From Ampelomyces quisqualis (Eukaryota > Ascomycota > Dothideomycetes > Pleosporales > Phaeosphaeriaceae): 64,000 bases of DNA. The notes beneath the pieces are model-generated. The model was not told the origin of the DNA and searched no databases. It saw only the letters and a program-made list of their open reading frames with translations. Position 1 is the stretch's first letter. Each line of letters starts with the position of its first letter. The stretch spans positions 2,108,001-2,172,000 of the forward strand of contig JAGTXZ010000020.1 of the NCBI GenBank assembly GCA_018398575.1. The letters are read 5' to 3'. This document shows, piece by piece, positions 1-11,612 of the stretch. The translations under genes and the position numbers were made by a program.

Positions 1-392
1 AGCCATGGAGGGATTCAAGACATGAGCCTACTGAGACTTCACCAGAATTTGTCCTCATTGCTGACGCTAAACAGCTTCTAGGCGACTTGAACACCTTTTT
101 CCATAAGTTTGTCGATCACGTTGAGCCAGGCAAAGGGGGCTCAATGTGTGCTCTGGCTCGCAAGTGCGGTACAAAGATGAAGCCAAAGCATACAATCATT
201 TAGTGCTTTCGATAGCGTGTCACGCACAAGAAGTCAAAGGAATAGCTCAAGGTTATGCTCTCTGAGAGTACTTGCGGTCATGAGCGCTACGTCAATTTCG
301 AGAAAGCAGATGCACAGTCTGAGACGGTAAGCTTTTTTTCGTCATGCCAGTGTTCGTTCTGTACTAACGCCTCGTAACAGCTACCACCCTAG
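1..392 (+). pseudogene. Unidentified 3' gene remnant with one good intron
   Basis: An open stretch at about 31-200 (reading EFVLIADAKQLLGDL near its start) is interrupted by stops. It is followed by a second open stretch that begins at an ATG near 255. A textbook intron lies at 327-380, with donor GTAAGC, branch CTAAC and acceptor AACAG. Joining across it gives a short tail ending at a TAG around 390-392. I do not recognise the family. The in-frame stops near 201 and 241 and the left window edge stop me from rebuilding a full exon. It may be the end of a decayed gene that starts outside the window. Confidence 0.25.
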
Positions 393-455
393 AAGGCTTT
401 TGAAGACATTTCGCTCGATGTAGACTTGATGAACTAGTTTGGGGCACTGGGGCAG

Positions 456-2186
456 TCACCATGGGTCTCGGGCATTATGCGCGTCTGGTGTAAAGGCGCG
501 TTTGGTGTGAAAGAGCGCCAGGGTGGAGATTCGGGGAGAAGAAGGGCAGGAATCTTCAATTGAAGCAGACTCATTTGCTAGGTTTGTGGATGACAATGGA
601 AATTGGATCCGATAAGTTGGTATCGATGAACTTCGCCATGTGCATCCTAAATTCCCAATTCTCCAACTCGCTCTGCCCTTATCAAGAGTGTCCAATTCAT
701 CGCTCCTAATTACCGTAGTCTCTGTCCTTACGATCTGACCTCTCTCAATCGGCGCCACATAGCCACTCTCTGAGTCGTGGTAATCAAGCCAAGCAGCTCT
801 CGTGACCTCTTGACTAATCAGTATAATCTGACCGTCATCCATTCGGTCATAACGATTCTTCATGGTCTTCGATCCGATTAATTGCAGTTCTGTCACCTCG
901 CTGGAACTATGATCATGACCCAACCCTTTTTTGCGACTGCGATTGCGCATGCTCCATTCGCCAACAAGTCGCGGCGCTATATAGCGAAGAAAGAGGCGCA
1001 TGGAGGGTAAGCAGCCCGTGATGATGAAAAGTTTTGCTTCAATGAGACTGCGATCATCTGTTAGTAATTGTCATGATAATGTAGTAAGGGAAACTTACAT
1101 CCACAGTCCAGACATGACGATTTCCCATATCTGATCAATTGTGTTGAGTATGGGGAAGATGAAGATAAGATGTACGCCGCTAGTGATGAAAGTGCTATGA
1201 AGTATTAGCTTCCATTACTTCGCTCGATCTGCGATCATACTTACGCCAAACCAATTCCAAAAGCGCATATCAAGCCCACTTTTTGCGCCCGAGGCAATTT
1301 CAGACTGAATGGGAATTGGAAGGACAAGGAGGAGTAAATCAGTGATCACGTAAAGCACCGCAGTAGCCATATACACCGGTGTTCGATCGATGCAGCTACC
1401 TTCGGTAATGGTGATATCCCACGTGCGTTTGAGCGGTGTGCATGGGAATACGAGCGGTCCTAGGAGTGCGATGTTGTAACCGACGACTAGGAACATACTT
1501 CCATATACACATTCTCGGAACCAGCGCAGATGAGAAAGCTTGAGGTAGAAGAAGAGGAGGGAGAACTTGGGGAAGGCGAGAAATGGGCAGTAGAGGATGC
1601 TGGCGATGATTATGAGCTTTTGCATAGTTAGTCTACACCGAAATATGTTATAGAACCAGCGACATAGTTCTTACGTTGAGACTGAATTTGACTTGGTGTG
1701 ATGTGAGTTCCCAAATGTGTATGCCTAACGTGCCGTTGCTATACTGAACTTCTTCGACGTCAGGGACCCAGGGTATATTTCACATGCTGCTGTCCCTGGA
1801 ATCATGCACAGAGAATTCCAGCTTGTATATCAATCGAGAAGAGCTAGCATGGCAAACGTCAGTGATTGATAGGGAATTGGCCCGAACTAAGTTGCGTACC
1901 CAGGCAACTACGAGTGCTCCTATGCCACATGTCAGCGTTCGGAGAAAGATCTGACGCAGTCTGGGCAGAGCTCAAGATACAGAAGGCTACCATTATCCGA
2001 GGTGAAAGATCTCGCCAGCATGAGTTTGGTGTAGAGTCGAGTGCCCATGAATAATGCTGCGATGCACATGCCCACGATGCCAACCCGGATGTTAAAAGCG
2101 ACACCTGACATTTGCGGATTCACGAGATCGACAATGTATCCCGGAGGAGTTGGAAACATCGGTTTGTCCATACTGATTATGGCCAT
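456..2186 (-). pseudogene. Rhodopsin-like fungal integral membrane protein, frameshifted
   Basis: This matches the fungal rhodopsin-domain family of seven-helix membrane proteins, often found near secondary-metabolite genes; their biochemical role is mostly unknown. The start at 2186 gives MFPTPPGYIVDL within the first 25 residues, then a helix and an RLYTK motif. Joining the first donor (GTAGCC) to the acceptor CATAG restores SDNGALVVAW. Later exons give GTLGIHIWELTSHQVKFSLN, the FPKFSLLFFYLKL helix, LVFPCTPLKRTWD, GSCIDR and TDLLLLVLPIPI. Just after LPIPIQ the frame breaks: the expected LKLPRAQKVGLICAFGIGLA is intact but one base out of frame (about 1301-1306). Two more exons follow, one ending WEIVMSGLW (about 1100-1190) and the last, SLIEAKLFIITGCLPSM, running to 456. 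The junction around 1720-1900 is unresolved. The frame break makes it a probable pseudogene, or an assembly error. Confidence 0.65.
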
Positions 2187-3031
2187 ACAATTTGCAAGTA
2201 GATATTATGTGCCAGCGGTGACCCGCACCTGGGGGAGGACAAACATGATCAAGTAGTAATGCGGCTCCCACCGCGAGGGAGTTCATCCGACTTTCCTTCA
2301 AGACTGAATTCCCTTGGTGTCTGAGAGAATCTCTATCGTGCTCTTTTTTTTCGCACATCATGTTCAATGGCGTGATTCTTTGACATCTGTGCTCGACTGT
2401 AAGTACTGCATCAAGAGCCAAGCTTATAAGTTATCTGCACAGAGAGCAAATCTCGTGCACGATTGAGGCACAGTACATGCTCGAACCCTTTCCGACACTC
2501 CTATGAAATCTCGCCCGGGTACTGGAGTTCGAGAGCGCGGCCTCTGCTGTGCACGCCGCAGCCACAATATCCAAATCATTTTGACGCTGCAATAGCGGTT
2601 CTGAGGGCATCCCTTCGGCCCACCAGAATGGTAGTCTACTGCGGCTTTTAATGCAGAGGGACGGACTCCTACCGCATGCTGCATCGTGCAGTTAGCGAAC
2701 GAATTAAATATTGTACAACAGCGCCAGGGTAATCAGAACAGCCGTGTTGGAGACGAGCGACCGTGATGCCCGTTCTCAATTTGGTCACACACGCCGGCTG
2801 CGCGCGTTTACATCTTCGACACCCTTGTTGAGAATGGTTGTCGATTATCATGATTTGTTGAGGCTCGATTTGCTGCTGTGAGCGCGAATAGCGTACCTAT
2901 GTTGTATCTCCCAACACGCATTAGCTTCAATTGGTAGTTGTGCCGCAAGTTAAAAAGAACCGGATTCGAGTGACAGACCCCGCATTCTCGTTTCAGTGCA
3001 CACTCTATCCAAGTCGTTGATTGCTCTGATA
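2187..3031. other. Intergenic, no gene seen
   Basis: This lies between the divergent starts of the rhodopsin-like gene and the FAD oxidoreductase. Open frames here are short and resemble no known protein. It presumably holds both promoters. I see no repeat or RNA gene. Confidence 0.5.
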
Positions 3032-4662
3032 ATGATGGGCATCTTTGCGTTGCTTGCTGCGGCTACATTACCGATCAGCCAAGCTCAAAACGAGACTCTT
3101 GAGGTAACGGCATCTTTTGTTTCCGCCGACTGTTGCGTGAGTTGAGATACTGTGTTTGGCAGAAGTGTTGGCTAAGTCATACAGTGTGAAGCTCTGTCTC
3201 TGACCCTTTTGAGGGGTCGTCTTTTATACCCTGGGCAGAGCGACTACAAGAATCGCTTAAATTCATACTTCGACATCAAACAGCAAGGGATCACCCCAAA
3301 CTGTATTGTGCAGCCCAGGAGCAGCAATGAAGTTTCGTTGGCCGTGAAAACACTCTCCACTGCAAGCATATTGAAGCCATGCAGGTTTGCAATTCGCAGT
3401 GGTGGGCATACGCCGTATGCCGGCGCTTCTAACATCAGAAACGGTGTGACAATCGATCTACAGTACATCAGCGCTGTGAATTATGATGCGAACAACAGCG
3501 CAGTTAAGGTCGGACCTGGTGCGACATGGGATTATGTGTTTACATATCTCGAGCCCCTCGGCATCATGACCACGGGAGGCCGCTCGTCGTCGGTTGGTGT
3601 GGGTGGTCTGACACTAGGAGGTGGCATATCGTACTTCTCGCCAGAGCAAGGCTTGATTTGCGACAACGTCCTCGAATTTGAAGTGGTGCTCGCCAATGGA
3701 AGCATTATTACTGCGTCACAGACGTCACATGCCGACCTCTTTAAGGTTCTCAAAGGCGGCAACAACAATTTCGGCATCGTGACGAGCTTCCAGTTCAGGA
3801 CATTCTCTTAGGATGGGATGTGGGGTGGCCTAGTGATCTATCCAGAGACGACGATCCAGACTCAGTTCAATGCACTGATCAATTTCGCCAACAATATTGA
3901 CAAGAACCCGAAAGGAGCTGCGATTGTTATGCCTGTATACCAGAGCGCTATTGGTGCTGATCTTATTCTCAATGCGTATGATTATGCAGAGCCTGTATCG
4001 AGACCTGCAGCGTATAACGAATTTCTAGCGATTCCCGGGAACATTTCAGACACTACTGGGTTGAGGAACATGTCATCCCTCGCACAGGAACTTAAGGGTG
4101 CGACCACTCATAGTGTATACTTCGGTACGCTGACGTTTGCCAATAACTTGAGGGTGATGACCAAAGCGCACGAAATCTACCTGGATGTGCTGGCAAACCT
4201 GAAGGCGAAGGCCACTGGAGACTGGGGAATCTACGTCCTCTATCAGCCACTACCGCCGTCTTACTGGCAGAAGAGTCTTGAAAGAGGCGGTAACGTGCTC
4301 GGTCTCGAGCGATTCAACGGACAGGTCCTCTGCTGTGAGTCATCTTGATAGGCGATCTACAACGCAAGCTTATGAAAACTGCAGTGTACCAGCCATATAT
4401 TTCTTGGCAAGGTGCTGAACAAGATGAGCTCTTTCAAACGGCCGGTGCAGATCTCATCAACCGGATTCGTGATTATGCTGGGAGTATCGGCGCCGATAAT
4501 CCATATCTGTATCTCGACTATGCAGACAACACGCAAGATCCGCTCGCAGGTTATGGCGAAGAGAATGTTAAGAAGATGAAAGCGGCAGCGAAAAAGTACG
4601 ATCCTTTCGGGGTCTTCCAAGATTTGGTACCGGGAGGCTTCAAGATTTCCAAGGTAGACTAA
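3032..4662 (+). pseudogene. Secreted BBE-type FAD-linked oxidoreductase with in-frame TAG
   Basis: This family (FAD_binding_4 plus a BBE C-terminal domain) oxidises alcohols, amines or sugars with covalently bound FAD, often in secondary metabolism. Exons are 3032-3103, 3185-4334 and 4385-4662; introns are 81 and 50 bases and all phases agree, giving about 499 codons. Residues 1-20 form a signal peptide. RSGGHTPYAGAS carries the histidine that usually binds FAD. The second FAD-binding cysteine of bicovalent members appears absent: the loop reads GGRSSSVGVGG. The C-terminal motif YLDYADNTQDP and the end PGGFK are intact. The frame is broken once by TAG at 3809-3811, inside the segment FS-stop-DGMWGGLVIYP, where relatives often have glutamine, so a CAG-to-TAG change is likely. 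Everything downstream remains in frame, which points to a recent loss or an error. Confidence 0.8.
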
Positions 4663-5460
4663 ATGTCGCGAGACCAAAATTCCTATTGAGTCTACAGTAG
4701 GCACCTGTGGGTACGTAGAAAACTACAAATTAGTTTTGTATATGCATCAAAAGCAAGTTTTTCGTGAAATCCTGAAACAGATCGACCGTATAAGAGACTT
4801 TGTCGATGCTTGGCCGACCCTAGATAAGTAAAATTACTTCATACTTGCGCGAAGCTATACTGTCATAGGTATTGCAGATTTGAAAGTATGATCGAAGGTG
4901 GCGTTCTCGGTCACCATGCTAATGCTCTCCAATGGCCTGCTCCTTGTGCTGCGTGGCAGTCGTTTCTTGGGAGTGCGAGTTTCGCGTGGAGTATTGAGCC
5001 ATCGCGATACCGATGAACGATTCGAACGAGCAGGTGACGCTCGTGACGTCCGCATGTTGATGTGCAGGAGAGGTAAAAGAAATTACATGGGACTAAGGAA
5101 GTCGGTTGGGTCGCTAGCACCTTTTTAGTTATCATGTGAAAGCGCGTCGACGCGTTCCTTCACTGGACGTGTCTACTGTTTCTTGGAATCACCTTTGACT
5201 CACATCGCTGCCTTGTCGCGATAGCCTGTTGTTCTATTGATCAACTGATTACCCCCAGCCCCCCAGTGATTGTACCGCGCCACAATGAGATGAGCCGCAC
5301 CTGCGAGTCTTTGCTATTGTATCATGGGTGCCTTAAGCCTGCCTGCCAGGCACCAATTCCGGAGATGTTTACCATACAGAAATTTGTCTACCTCATAGCA
5401 CTATCCTCTTTTCTACTTACCTGCTCTTATTCGACCATTACCAGGAAGCCACCAAACACC
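4663..5460. other. Intergenic, no gene seen
   Basis: Overlapping short ORFs at 4855-5135 on both strands have no protein-like features. The right part is upstream sequence for the J-domain gene. An in-frame ATG at 5365 would add a hydrophobic N-terminus to that gene; I consider it leader sequence. Confidence 0.4.
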
Positions 5461-6282
5461 ATGGCCAACCGGGACCTGTACGCCGATCTTGGTGTCCCTC
5501 AGTATGCCAACACGACTCAGATCAAGTCAGCCTTTCGCACCCTAGCTAAGCAATCTCACCCAGACAAGACGGGCAACGACGACAGCACGGCGTTCCGGCA
5601 CGCACGCGAGGCTTACGAGACGCTCTCAGATGCTACTGCCCGAGCCGAGTATGACCGCGACTACCGCCACAGACGCATGCAGTATACCTCCTTCGATGGC
5701 CCGAGTTCGACCCGCACAGCTGCATATGATGCCGAGCAGACTGCAAGCGAACCCCCGCACGACTCGACTGCGGAGAAGCTTAGACGATCACCACCACCTA
5801 CAAAACCAACGCAGAATCCTTACGAGCCTGACACAATCTTTCTACTCAGCAACAGGATTGCCGCATGGCAGAAGAGACACGATGCATACTGTGCAGAGCA
5901 TCCGTGGTACAAGCCGCCGTAAGTCCAATCCATATCATCATGGTGTAAACAACACTGACATCAAAGCAGAGGCACCAGTACTCCAGCACCAGCTTCACCA
6001 TCTTCTTTGATGTCTGTTGCGCACGGTCTCGTTGTCAAGATGAGCTCACATCCTGCCACGACCCAGTCTTGCACTCTAAGAACTCCCGAATGGCGTGTGC
6101 AGAAATCCGGAACTGACGTCTGTGTCTTCTGCTTGAATATGATGGTTCGAAGCGGTAGCAGGTGTCCTAGCTGCGAAGTGCTGGCATGCGGCCCGTGTCT
6201 GCATACTATTATAGCGAAGGAGCGCCAAGGCAGTTTCGGTGGATCCGCTTCTAAAACTCGATACGCTGCCGCTGGAGGATGA
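5461..6282 (+). CDS. J-domain (DnaJ-like) co-chaperone with C-terminal cysteine cluster
   Basis: Exons are 5461-5918 and 5970-6282 (intron 51 bases, GTAAGT...GCAG), giving 256 aa. The J domain starts at residue 4 (DLYADLGV), carries the HPD tripeptide in QSHPDKTG, which stimulates Hsp70 ATPase, and ends near EYDRDY. A charged, proline-rich linker follows. The second exon encodes a cysteine cluster with three C-X2-C pairs (CVFC, CPSC, CGPC), which looks like a small zinc-binding fold. I chose the ATG at 5461 because it begins right before the J domain and has a good Kozak context (CACCATGG). Upstream in-frame ATGs exist; the one at 5365 would add a hydrophobic segment. After the TGA at 6280-6282 the same frame stays open for 69 codons, so the true end is uncertain. 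Confidence 0.8.
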
Positions 6283-7438
6283 GCTCTGAGATGTGTTGGT
6301 TCGGTTCAGGCGGCGTTCAAGGAAGTGTATAATTTGGGTATGGCTCGAAGGGTTGGGGATTCTAAGGCGTTTCGGGGACATGAGGAATGTATAACTAGAG
6401 ACTTGCTCAGCTGGACAAGTCCACGGCAGCAGTTTATTGAGCACAACGACCACCCTCCCGGGGCGTTGTACCACGAGCACTATCAGCTCTAAGGAATCAA
6501 TCAGCTTTGATCATACGTACAGAGGACTGCAGTCCAGCTACGTGAAACAACGTACGCTGTATGAAGACCTTCGCTGCCCGCGTGCCTAAGTTGATTTTCC
6601 CTTTGATTCGTGAGATGCTGATTCATGATTGCGACTTTTTCTTGCGGCGTATCCTGCACGAGGGACGGGCACATCAGACTTGGGCGAAGAGGTTGTCAAT
6701 TTCGAGACATCATGAGTTGTCTTATTACAAGCCCTGCTGGAGGTAGCGCCGAAAAGTAAAGAGGCGGTCGATGACATCATCGGAGTGTTGCGCCCCCGTG
6801 TCCCAGGGGATGACAAGTACGCGCTCCTGGCAGGATGTCTCGTTTTTTACTCAGCCATCTTCATGAAGTCGAAATTGTGAGGAGCAATTCGGAGTGCAGT
6901 CCGACTTCTCGACTGTCCGGGAGACATAATTTGGCGGGAAAACCCACGCGATCGGGGTCGCCTGCGGCCCTGCGCCTGCTTCAGACTCCAACTCCACATT
7001 TCGGAGACGCACCAGGTAACACCCACAAAAAGACGCGCAACAAACCAAGACAATTGTATATCGTGAAAGGTCGCAGTCTCTGCAGCGCTCGCGTCACCTC
7101 CCCAGTGCGCCCACAATCATTAGCCCCCAGTTCGAGCGGCATCATTCACTAACAACCGCGCTACCCACAATCCGCCGGCGCCTTCCGTCGGTTTTCGCGT
7201 CACCAACACTTGAATTGCCCGACTGTAAAATCCCAAGGTGAGATCTTCGATATCTACGTCTAAGTTCTCCGGATGATAGCTGGCACTTCCGCACTCCAAG
7301 CTCGACTACGCCATCCCAGCCCCATTCCAGCGTCCTAACACGTGTTCACACATTGCCATCGAGCTCAGCCGGCCTGCTATTGTGGCTAAACTGGCATTGG
7401 AAACGCGAAATACATCATCTAACATATCACACGCTGCT
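6283..7438. other. Intergenic; in-frame extension and a possible decayed ORF
   Basis: Bases 6283-6492 continue the J-domain gene frame after its stop. From about 6560 to 6900 the plus strand shows protein-like stretches in two frames (for example LIFPLIREML, then ALLEVAPKSKEAVDDIIGVL), as if one ORF had been frameshifted near 6730. I could not assign a family. The rest (6900-7438) is upstream sequence for the transporter. Confidence 0.25.
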
Positions 7439-9083
7439 ATGATGGATCTCTACCGGTCTACGTTCGCTGCATCAATATTGCTGAATTCCCTCGCTGTCTA
7501 CCAGGGACACCGGTCACGCCAAGCGGAACTCCTAACGACTTCACATACGGACAAAACTGATGATCGAGGTCGCGAGGCATCCGACAGAGACAACTTGCGG
7601 GCACTGAAATGGCGCTTCTTTCCCATCTATCTGTTAGTCAATGCAGCAGATTGGCTTCAAGGTCCCTACATCTACCCTATCTACAAAGGTATGTGGCCAT
7701 GTGCACATCTACATAATTGATTGAGCTAAAAATTGCATAGATGAAAAGGGCCTGCCAGAGGAGACAGTCGCATTTCTCTTCCTTATTGGATTCGTCTCAG
7801 CTGGTATTTCCGCCTCGTTCGCGGGCACGTTCGCCGATCGACATGGTCGTCGAACTGCATGTCTTGCTTACTGTGTCATCTATTCATTCTCCTCCTTGAC
7901 TCTTTTGAGCGACAACATCTATATGCTCTTTTTTGGACGCGTCCTTGGCGGGGTTTCTGGTACCTTGCTCTGGAGTGTGTTTGAAAGCTGGCTTGTGGCC
8001 GAGTTCAACAAGTTGATGCTCGAAGAGACAGACACCTCTTTGAGCGCCATCTTCAGCATGATGACCACCTCAAACACTTGCGTCGCAATTGTCGCAGGTT
8101 TGATAGCGGAATATCTCGTGCGAGTAGCTGGAACTGCAAAGGCGCCATTCCTATTATCAACAGGGTGCCTTACATTGGCCTTTTTGGCCATCACGAAGTA
8201 TTGGGTAAGTCGTCACGTCACGACTCTGCGACAAATCAAAAATTGTGTCTAAATCGTCACAGGGAGAGAACTACGGCGCAAGCAATCGCGCTTCATCTGA
8301 AGGTGGAGCGCTTCTGCAAGAAGAAGCCGATCCTAAGCTTCCACCCACCTCAACACTGAGGACAATCTTACGGGGTAGAGTAGCCTTGGTACTATTCAAC
8401 ATGTCAGATGCTAATTACTATCTAGACCGCAATATCTTAGTTCTTGCCCTGACTTCTTGCTTCTTTGAAGGGTCACTCTTCCTGTTCATCTTCTTCAAGT
8501 TCCCCGCATTGAAGCTGAGCCATAAACTAGCTGGCTCAAAAGAAGGCAAGCCACCATGACCAACCTCGGTAAGCATGATGTAACTAACAGAACCCAGAAC
8601 TCCCGTTCGGACTCATCTTCGCAATCCTGATGTGCTCCATGATGTTTGGTTCCCTAATGTACAAGAGCATCTCAACATCTGCCAACCCGCATTCGGCGCA
8701 ACGAATCCTGACAGGCGTCCTTGTTCTGGCCTCCGTATGCTTCTTCGTTCCGGGACATGTGCGCGACGAACGCATCACTCTGTGGTGCTTCTGCATCTTC
8801 GAGCTGTGCTGTGGCGCGTACTACCCTGTCATGGCGTCGCTGAAGGGCAAGTTAGTAGATGATGGCTTGCGCGCTAGCGTCTACGGCATGCTTCGCATAC
8901 CACTCAATGTGTTTGTTGTGCTTGCGCTAAGCACAACCAAAGAAGGTCAGACAATGCGCTAGCTCATCTGCATATACACTTTGCTAACTTGCGTTAGGCG
9001 AAACGCATCGGGACTTAGTGTTCACAACGTGCAGCGCACTCTTGGTTGTTGCTGCGATTGTTGTGCACAAAGTATTGATGTAG
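7439..9083 (+). CDS. Molybdate-anion transporter, MFSD5 family
   Basis: This is a major facilitator protein of the MFS_5/MFSD5 type, known from algae and animals to import molybdate for molybdenum cofactor; location is probably the plasma membrane. Six exons: 7439-7688, 7741-8204, 8263-8374, 8426-8545, 8598-8945, 8998-9083 (459 aa). The start MMDLYRSTFAA matches the family's usual N-terminus. Family motifs are WLQGPYIYPIY, the loop FADRHGRR between early helices, WSVFESWLVAEF, and FEGSLFLFIFF. Splicing 8375-8425 joins ILR to DRNILVLAL, even though the intron is open in frame. The fourth intron (8546-8597) must be GC-AG: the nearby GTAAGC donor lies beyond a TGA. Good confidence in family, moderate in substrate. 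Confidence 0.88.
8546..8597 (+). other. GC-AG intron in the MFSD5-type gene
   Basis: The donor is AAG|GCAAGC, the branch CTAAC and the acceptor CCCAG. Phase 1 on both sides restores SKE-ELPFGLIFA. A GT donor at about 8571 is excluded because the exon would run through TGA at 8557-8559 and the intron would be only 27 bases. Confidence 0.8.
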
Positions 9084-9756
9084 AGCAAGGTATGCGGCAG
9101 TTGTGTTACACGACTCAGAATAATTGCCATTTTAGCCAAAGGTTTAGATAGCAATATGAATCTTCCGCTTTCGGCCACGAAGATGGCAACATGAATGACA
9201 TCAACAACCGCTTTCTAGAAGCGATCAACTAATCCGCGGCCCACATTCCTCCTAGTCGATCTTGCATGGTCGTCACCATGGCTGAACGGGGGCTGAACGG
9301 GGGCTGAAACGCCATTGAAGGGGTCAGCGGGCTCACTCTCCCCGCAATGCGAACGGCTCAGACCACATTATTACGCGTACACAACATTCCACCCTCAACC
9401 CTTTTCGCCAATCGTTTCACCACCCCATTTTGAACGAGGATAATTATTCATCGCGCACTCAACTTGGAACCAGCCGCACTCCGGCCTCATCGCCTCTCGT
9501 GTCTGGGATATCGCAATTCACGGCTCACTACGTAGGACCCACCCGGTGTCGTGTTTCACTTGGCAAGTTGAGGATTACTTGATTACCAGTGCTTGTGAAA
9601 CCTTGCTGCTAATAGTTTGATCTGTTCCCAACCTTCACTTCCACACGGGTGAACTTTCCGTCTTTGACTTGTCCGGCTCAACCCGGGACAGTCCCTCCCA
9701 CTCATACCACACTTCCTTTCCTGTTCATTCTTTCGAGAGCCCCAATTGCAGTCGCC
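9084..9756. other. Intergenic with a short tandem repeat
   Basis: A near-perfect repeat of GGGCTGAACGGG lies around 9280-9306. The remainder is pyrimidine-rich upstream sequence for the methyltransferase gene. I see no gene. Confidence 0.5.
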
Positions 9757-10891
9757 ATGTTCCGATCAGGCGGAGGTACGTGGCCTTCCAAGTCATAAAG
9801 TAACCCTGCTAACAAGTATCGCAGGCAAGATAGCCACTTTTCTCGTGGTTGCCGTCTTTCTTATACTCGTACTTCACAACGAAGAGTCAGCAAGCACTGC
9901 TCTACTACCATATCTCCCGGTTCTGCCGAAGCAGTCCTCATCCACAGCGTCGATCGCTCGGTTATCATGGCTCCGCGAGCGGATAGCCCTTTCTGAAAAA
10001 TCATGGAAGAGGAGCGTTGATCTACGAGACGATATGGCCAAACAGCATCCCGACAACCCCAGAATTCCATTCTTTCCCACAGACTTCCTGAAGTACCCCT
10101 ACACAATCTGGGACTTCTTTCCAGCCACATGGACATGCCCACACGACTTTCAGCGCGTTGGCCGCCTCGGCGACGGCGGCAAATGGGTCTGCGGCATGAG
10201 TCTGTACGAGAGTGTCCCTGCTCCCACCTTTCCCTCCATCGAGATCGTCGAGACGCGCGAAGTTGCCGCCATTCCTTCCGACGCTGGAATCGTCATCTAC
10301 AGCTTCGGTATAAACGGCGAATCGTCTTTCGAAGCTGAAATGCTCGAACGCGTTCCCAGCGCGCGGATATGGGGCTACGACTTCTCCGTCGACGGATGGG
10401 GCAAGCAAATCCCCACAACCCAGCGCCACCGCACATTCTTCGAGAAGATCGGGCTAGGCGAGGAGGACCTTGAAGATGCGTCGCCTCCCTTTTACACTCT
10501 GCCTACGCTTATGGCGAACAACAACCACACATACATTGACATCTTGAAGATCGACATCGAAGGCAGCGAGTACGAAGCCCTCGACACCATGATGGACGAG
10601 TTCGAAGGCATTCAATCCGCCTCGGGCAAGTCCGTTCTTCCCATTGGCCAAGTCATGATCGAGATACATCTCGGTGACGGCATCCACCTCGACAGCAGCA
10701 AAGCCGGCGGAAGTGTCGATTTTGGGCGCTTCAGGAAGTGGTGGGAACGTCTGGAGAAGATGGGCATGCGCCCTGCGTGGATTGAGATCAACCTGTTCGC
10801 GGTTACACTGGGCAGGGAGAAGTCGGATCCGAGGTGCACAGAGTACGTTTGGGTGAACGCGAGGGATGAGAGGAGCGTGCTCTGGAGATAG
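9757..10891 (+). CDS. Membrane-anchored methyltransferase-domain protein (METTL24-like)
   Basis: Exons are 9757-9775 and 9825-10891 (intron 49 bases), giving 361 aa. The tiny first exon encodes MFRSGGG; the second begins with a hydrophobic stretch (ATFLVVAVFLILVL), a signal anchor giving a type II topology, probably Golgi or ER. The C-terminal domain resembles the Methyltransf_22/FkbM group. DFQRVGRLGDGGKWVCGM lies near residue 130, a nucleotide-binding-like SFGINGESSFE follows, and DILKIDIEGSEYEAL is the acidic motif that probably contacts S-adenosylmethionine. The substrate is unknown. The ORF is also open upstream of the ATG, but the splice signals (GTACGT, branch GCTAAC, GCAG) support the two-exon model. 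Confidence 0.8.
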
Positions 10892-11612
10892 AGCTGAGTT
10901 AGAGAGAGAGGCACAGGATGTACGGATAAAAAAGGTGCTGGTGTTGGGCTGTGCCCATACAGTGCGATTATTGTATATATGCATGCATGCACATGCGGCC
11001 TTTGGTGTTACTTGGGAGTTGATCAGCAATACTAATTGGAAGATGCTCGGATGCAAAACTCTATTTAGACCTGAGGCGGCATTCCTATGAGACCTAGACA
11101 CGTTCGTGTGTAATTTTACTCATCTTACCCTGCCTTGAACCTTGTCCAGCTGGTGCAGCATTTGATCGAGCCTCGCAAAGAATAATTCGCGGCTCGCGAG
11201 ATGAAGCAGACGAGACCTGGCAAACACAACCTATGCGCGACGTCTACACGTACTGCAAGGAACATCTGATACTCCCCTGTGGCCCATTTCGTCTAGTGCC
11301 GGATGCATCACGCATGGCACACGACGCCTACTGTCAATATTAACCTCCTCACATACGCCCCTGCGCCTGACACATCGATAGTAGAAGCATGGTTGGTGCG
11401 ACACTCCATTTTTGTGAAAATTTAAGGGTTTACATTCAGTCAGCTTGGAGTCAGCAAGAGACGTGTCATACTCTATCAGACCTTTGAGTCACAAAGCCAA
11501 ATAAAAGCAACACCTGCCTTTGCTGAATCTACGACCTCACTTTACCAACCTAAGGGATTAACTTTCGCCAGTATTCAAGGTAAAGAATAACCTCCAGATC
11601 AGGTACGAAGCA
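10892..11612. other. Intergenic, no gene seen
   Basis: An alternating GCATGCATGC tract lies near 10980 in the probable 3' UTR of the methyltransferase gene. No other structure seen. Confidence 0.4.

Noticed and set aside
5266..5460. 65-codon upstream extension of the J-domain gene
   Set aside because: The J domain starts right after the ATG at 5461, which has the best Kozak context; the upstream hydrophobic segment may be chance.
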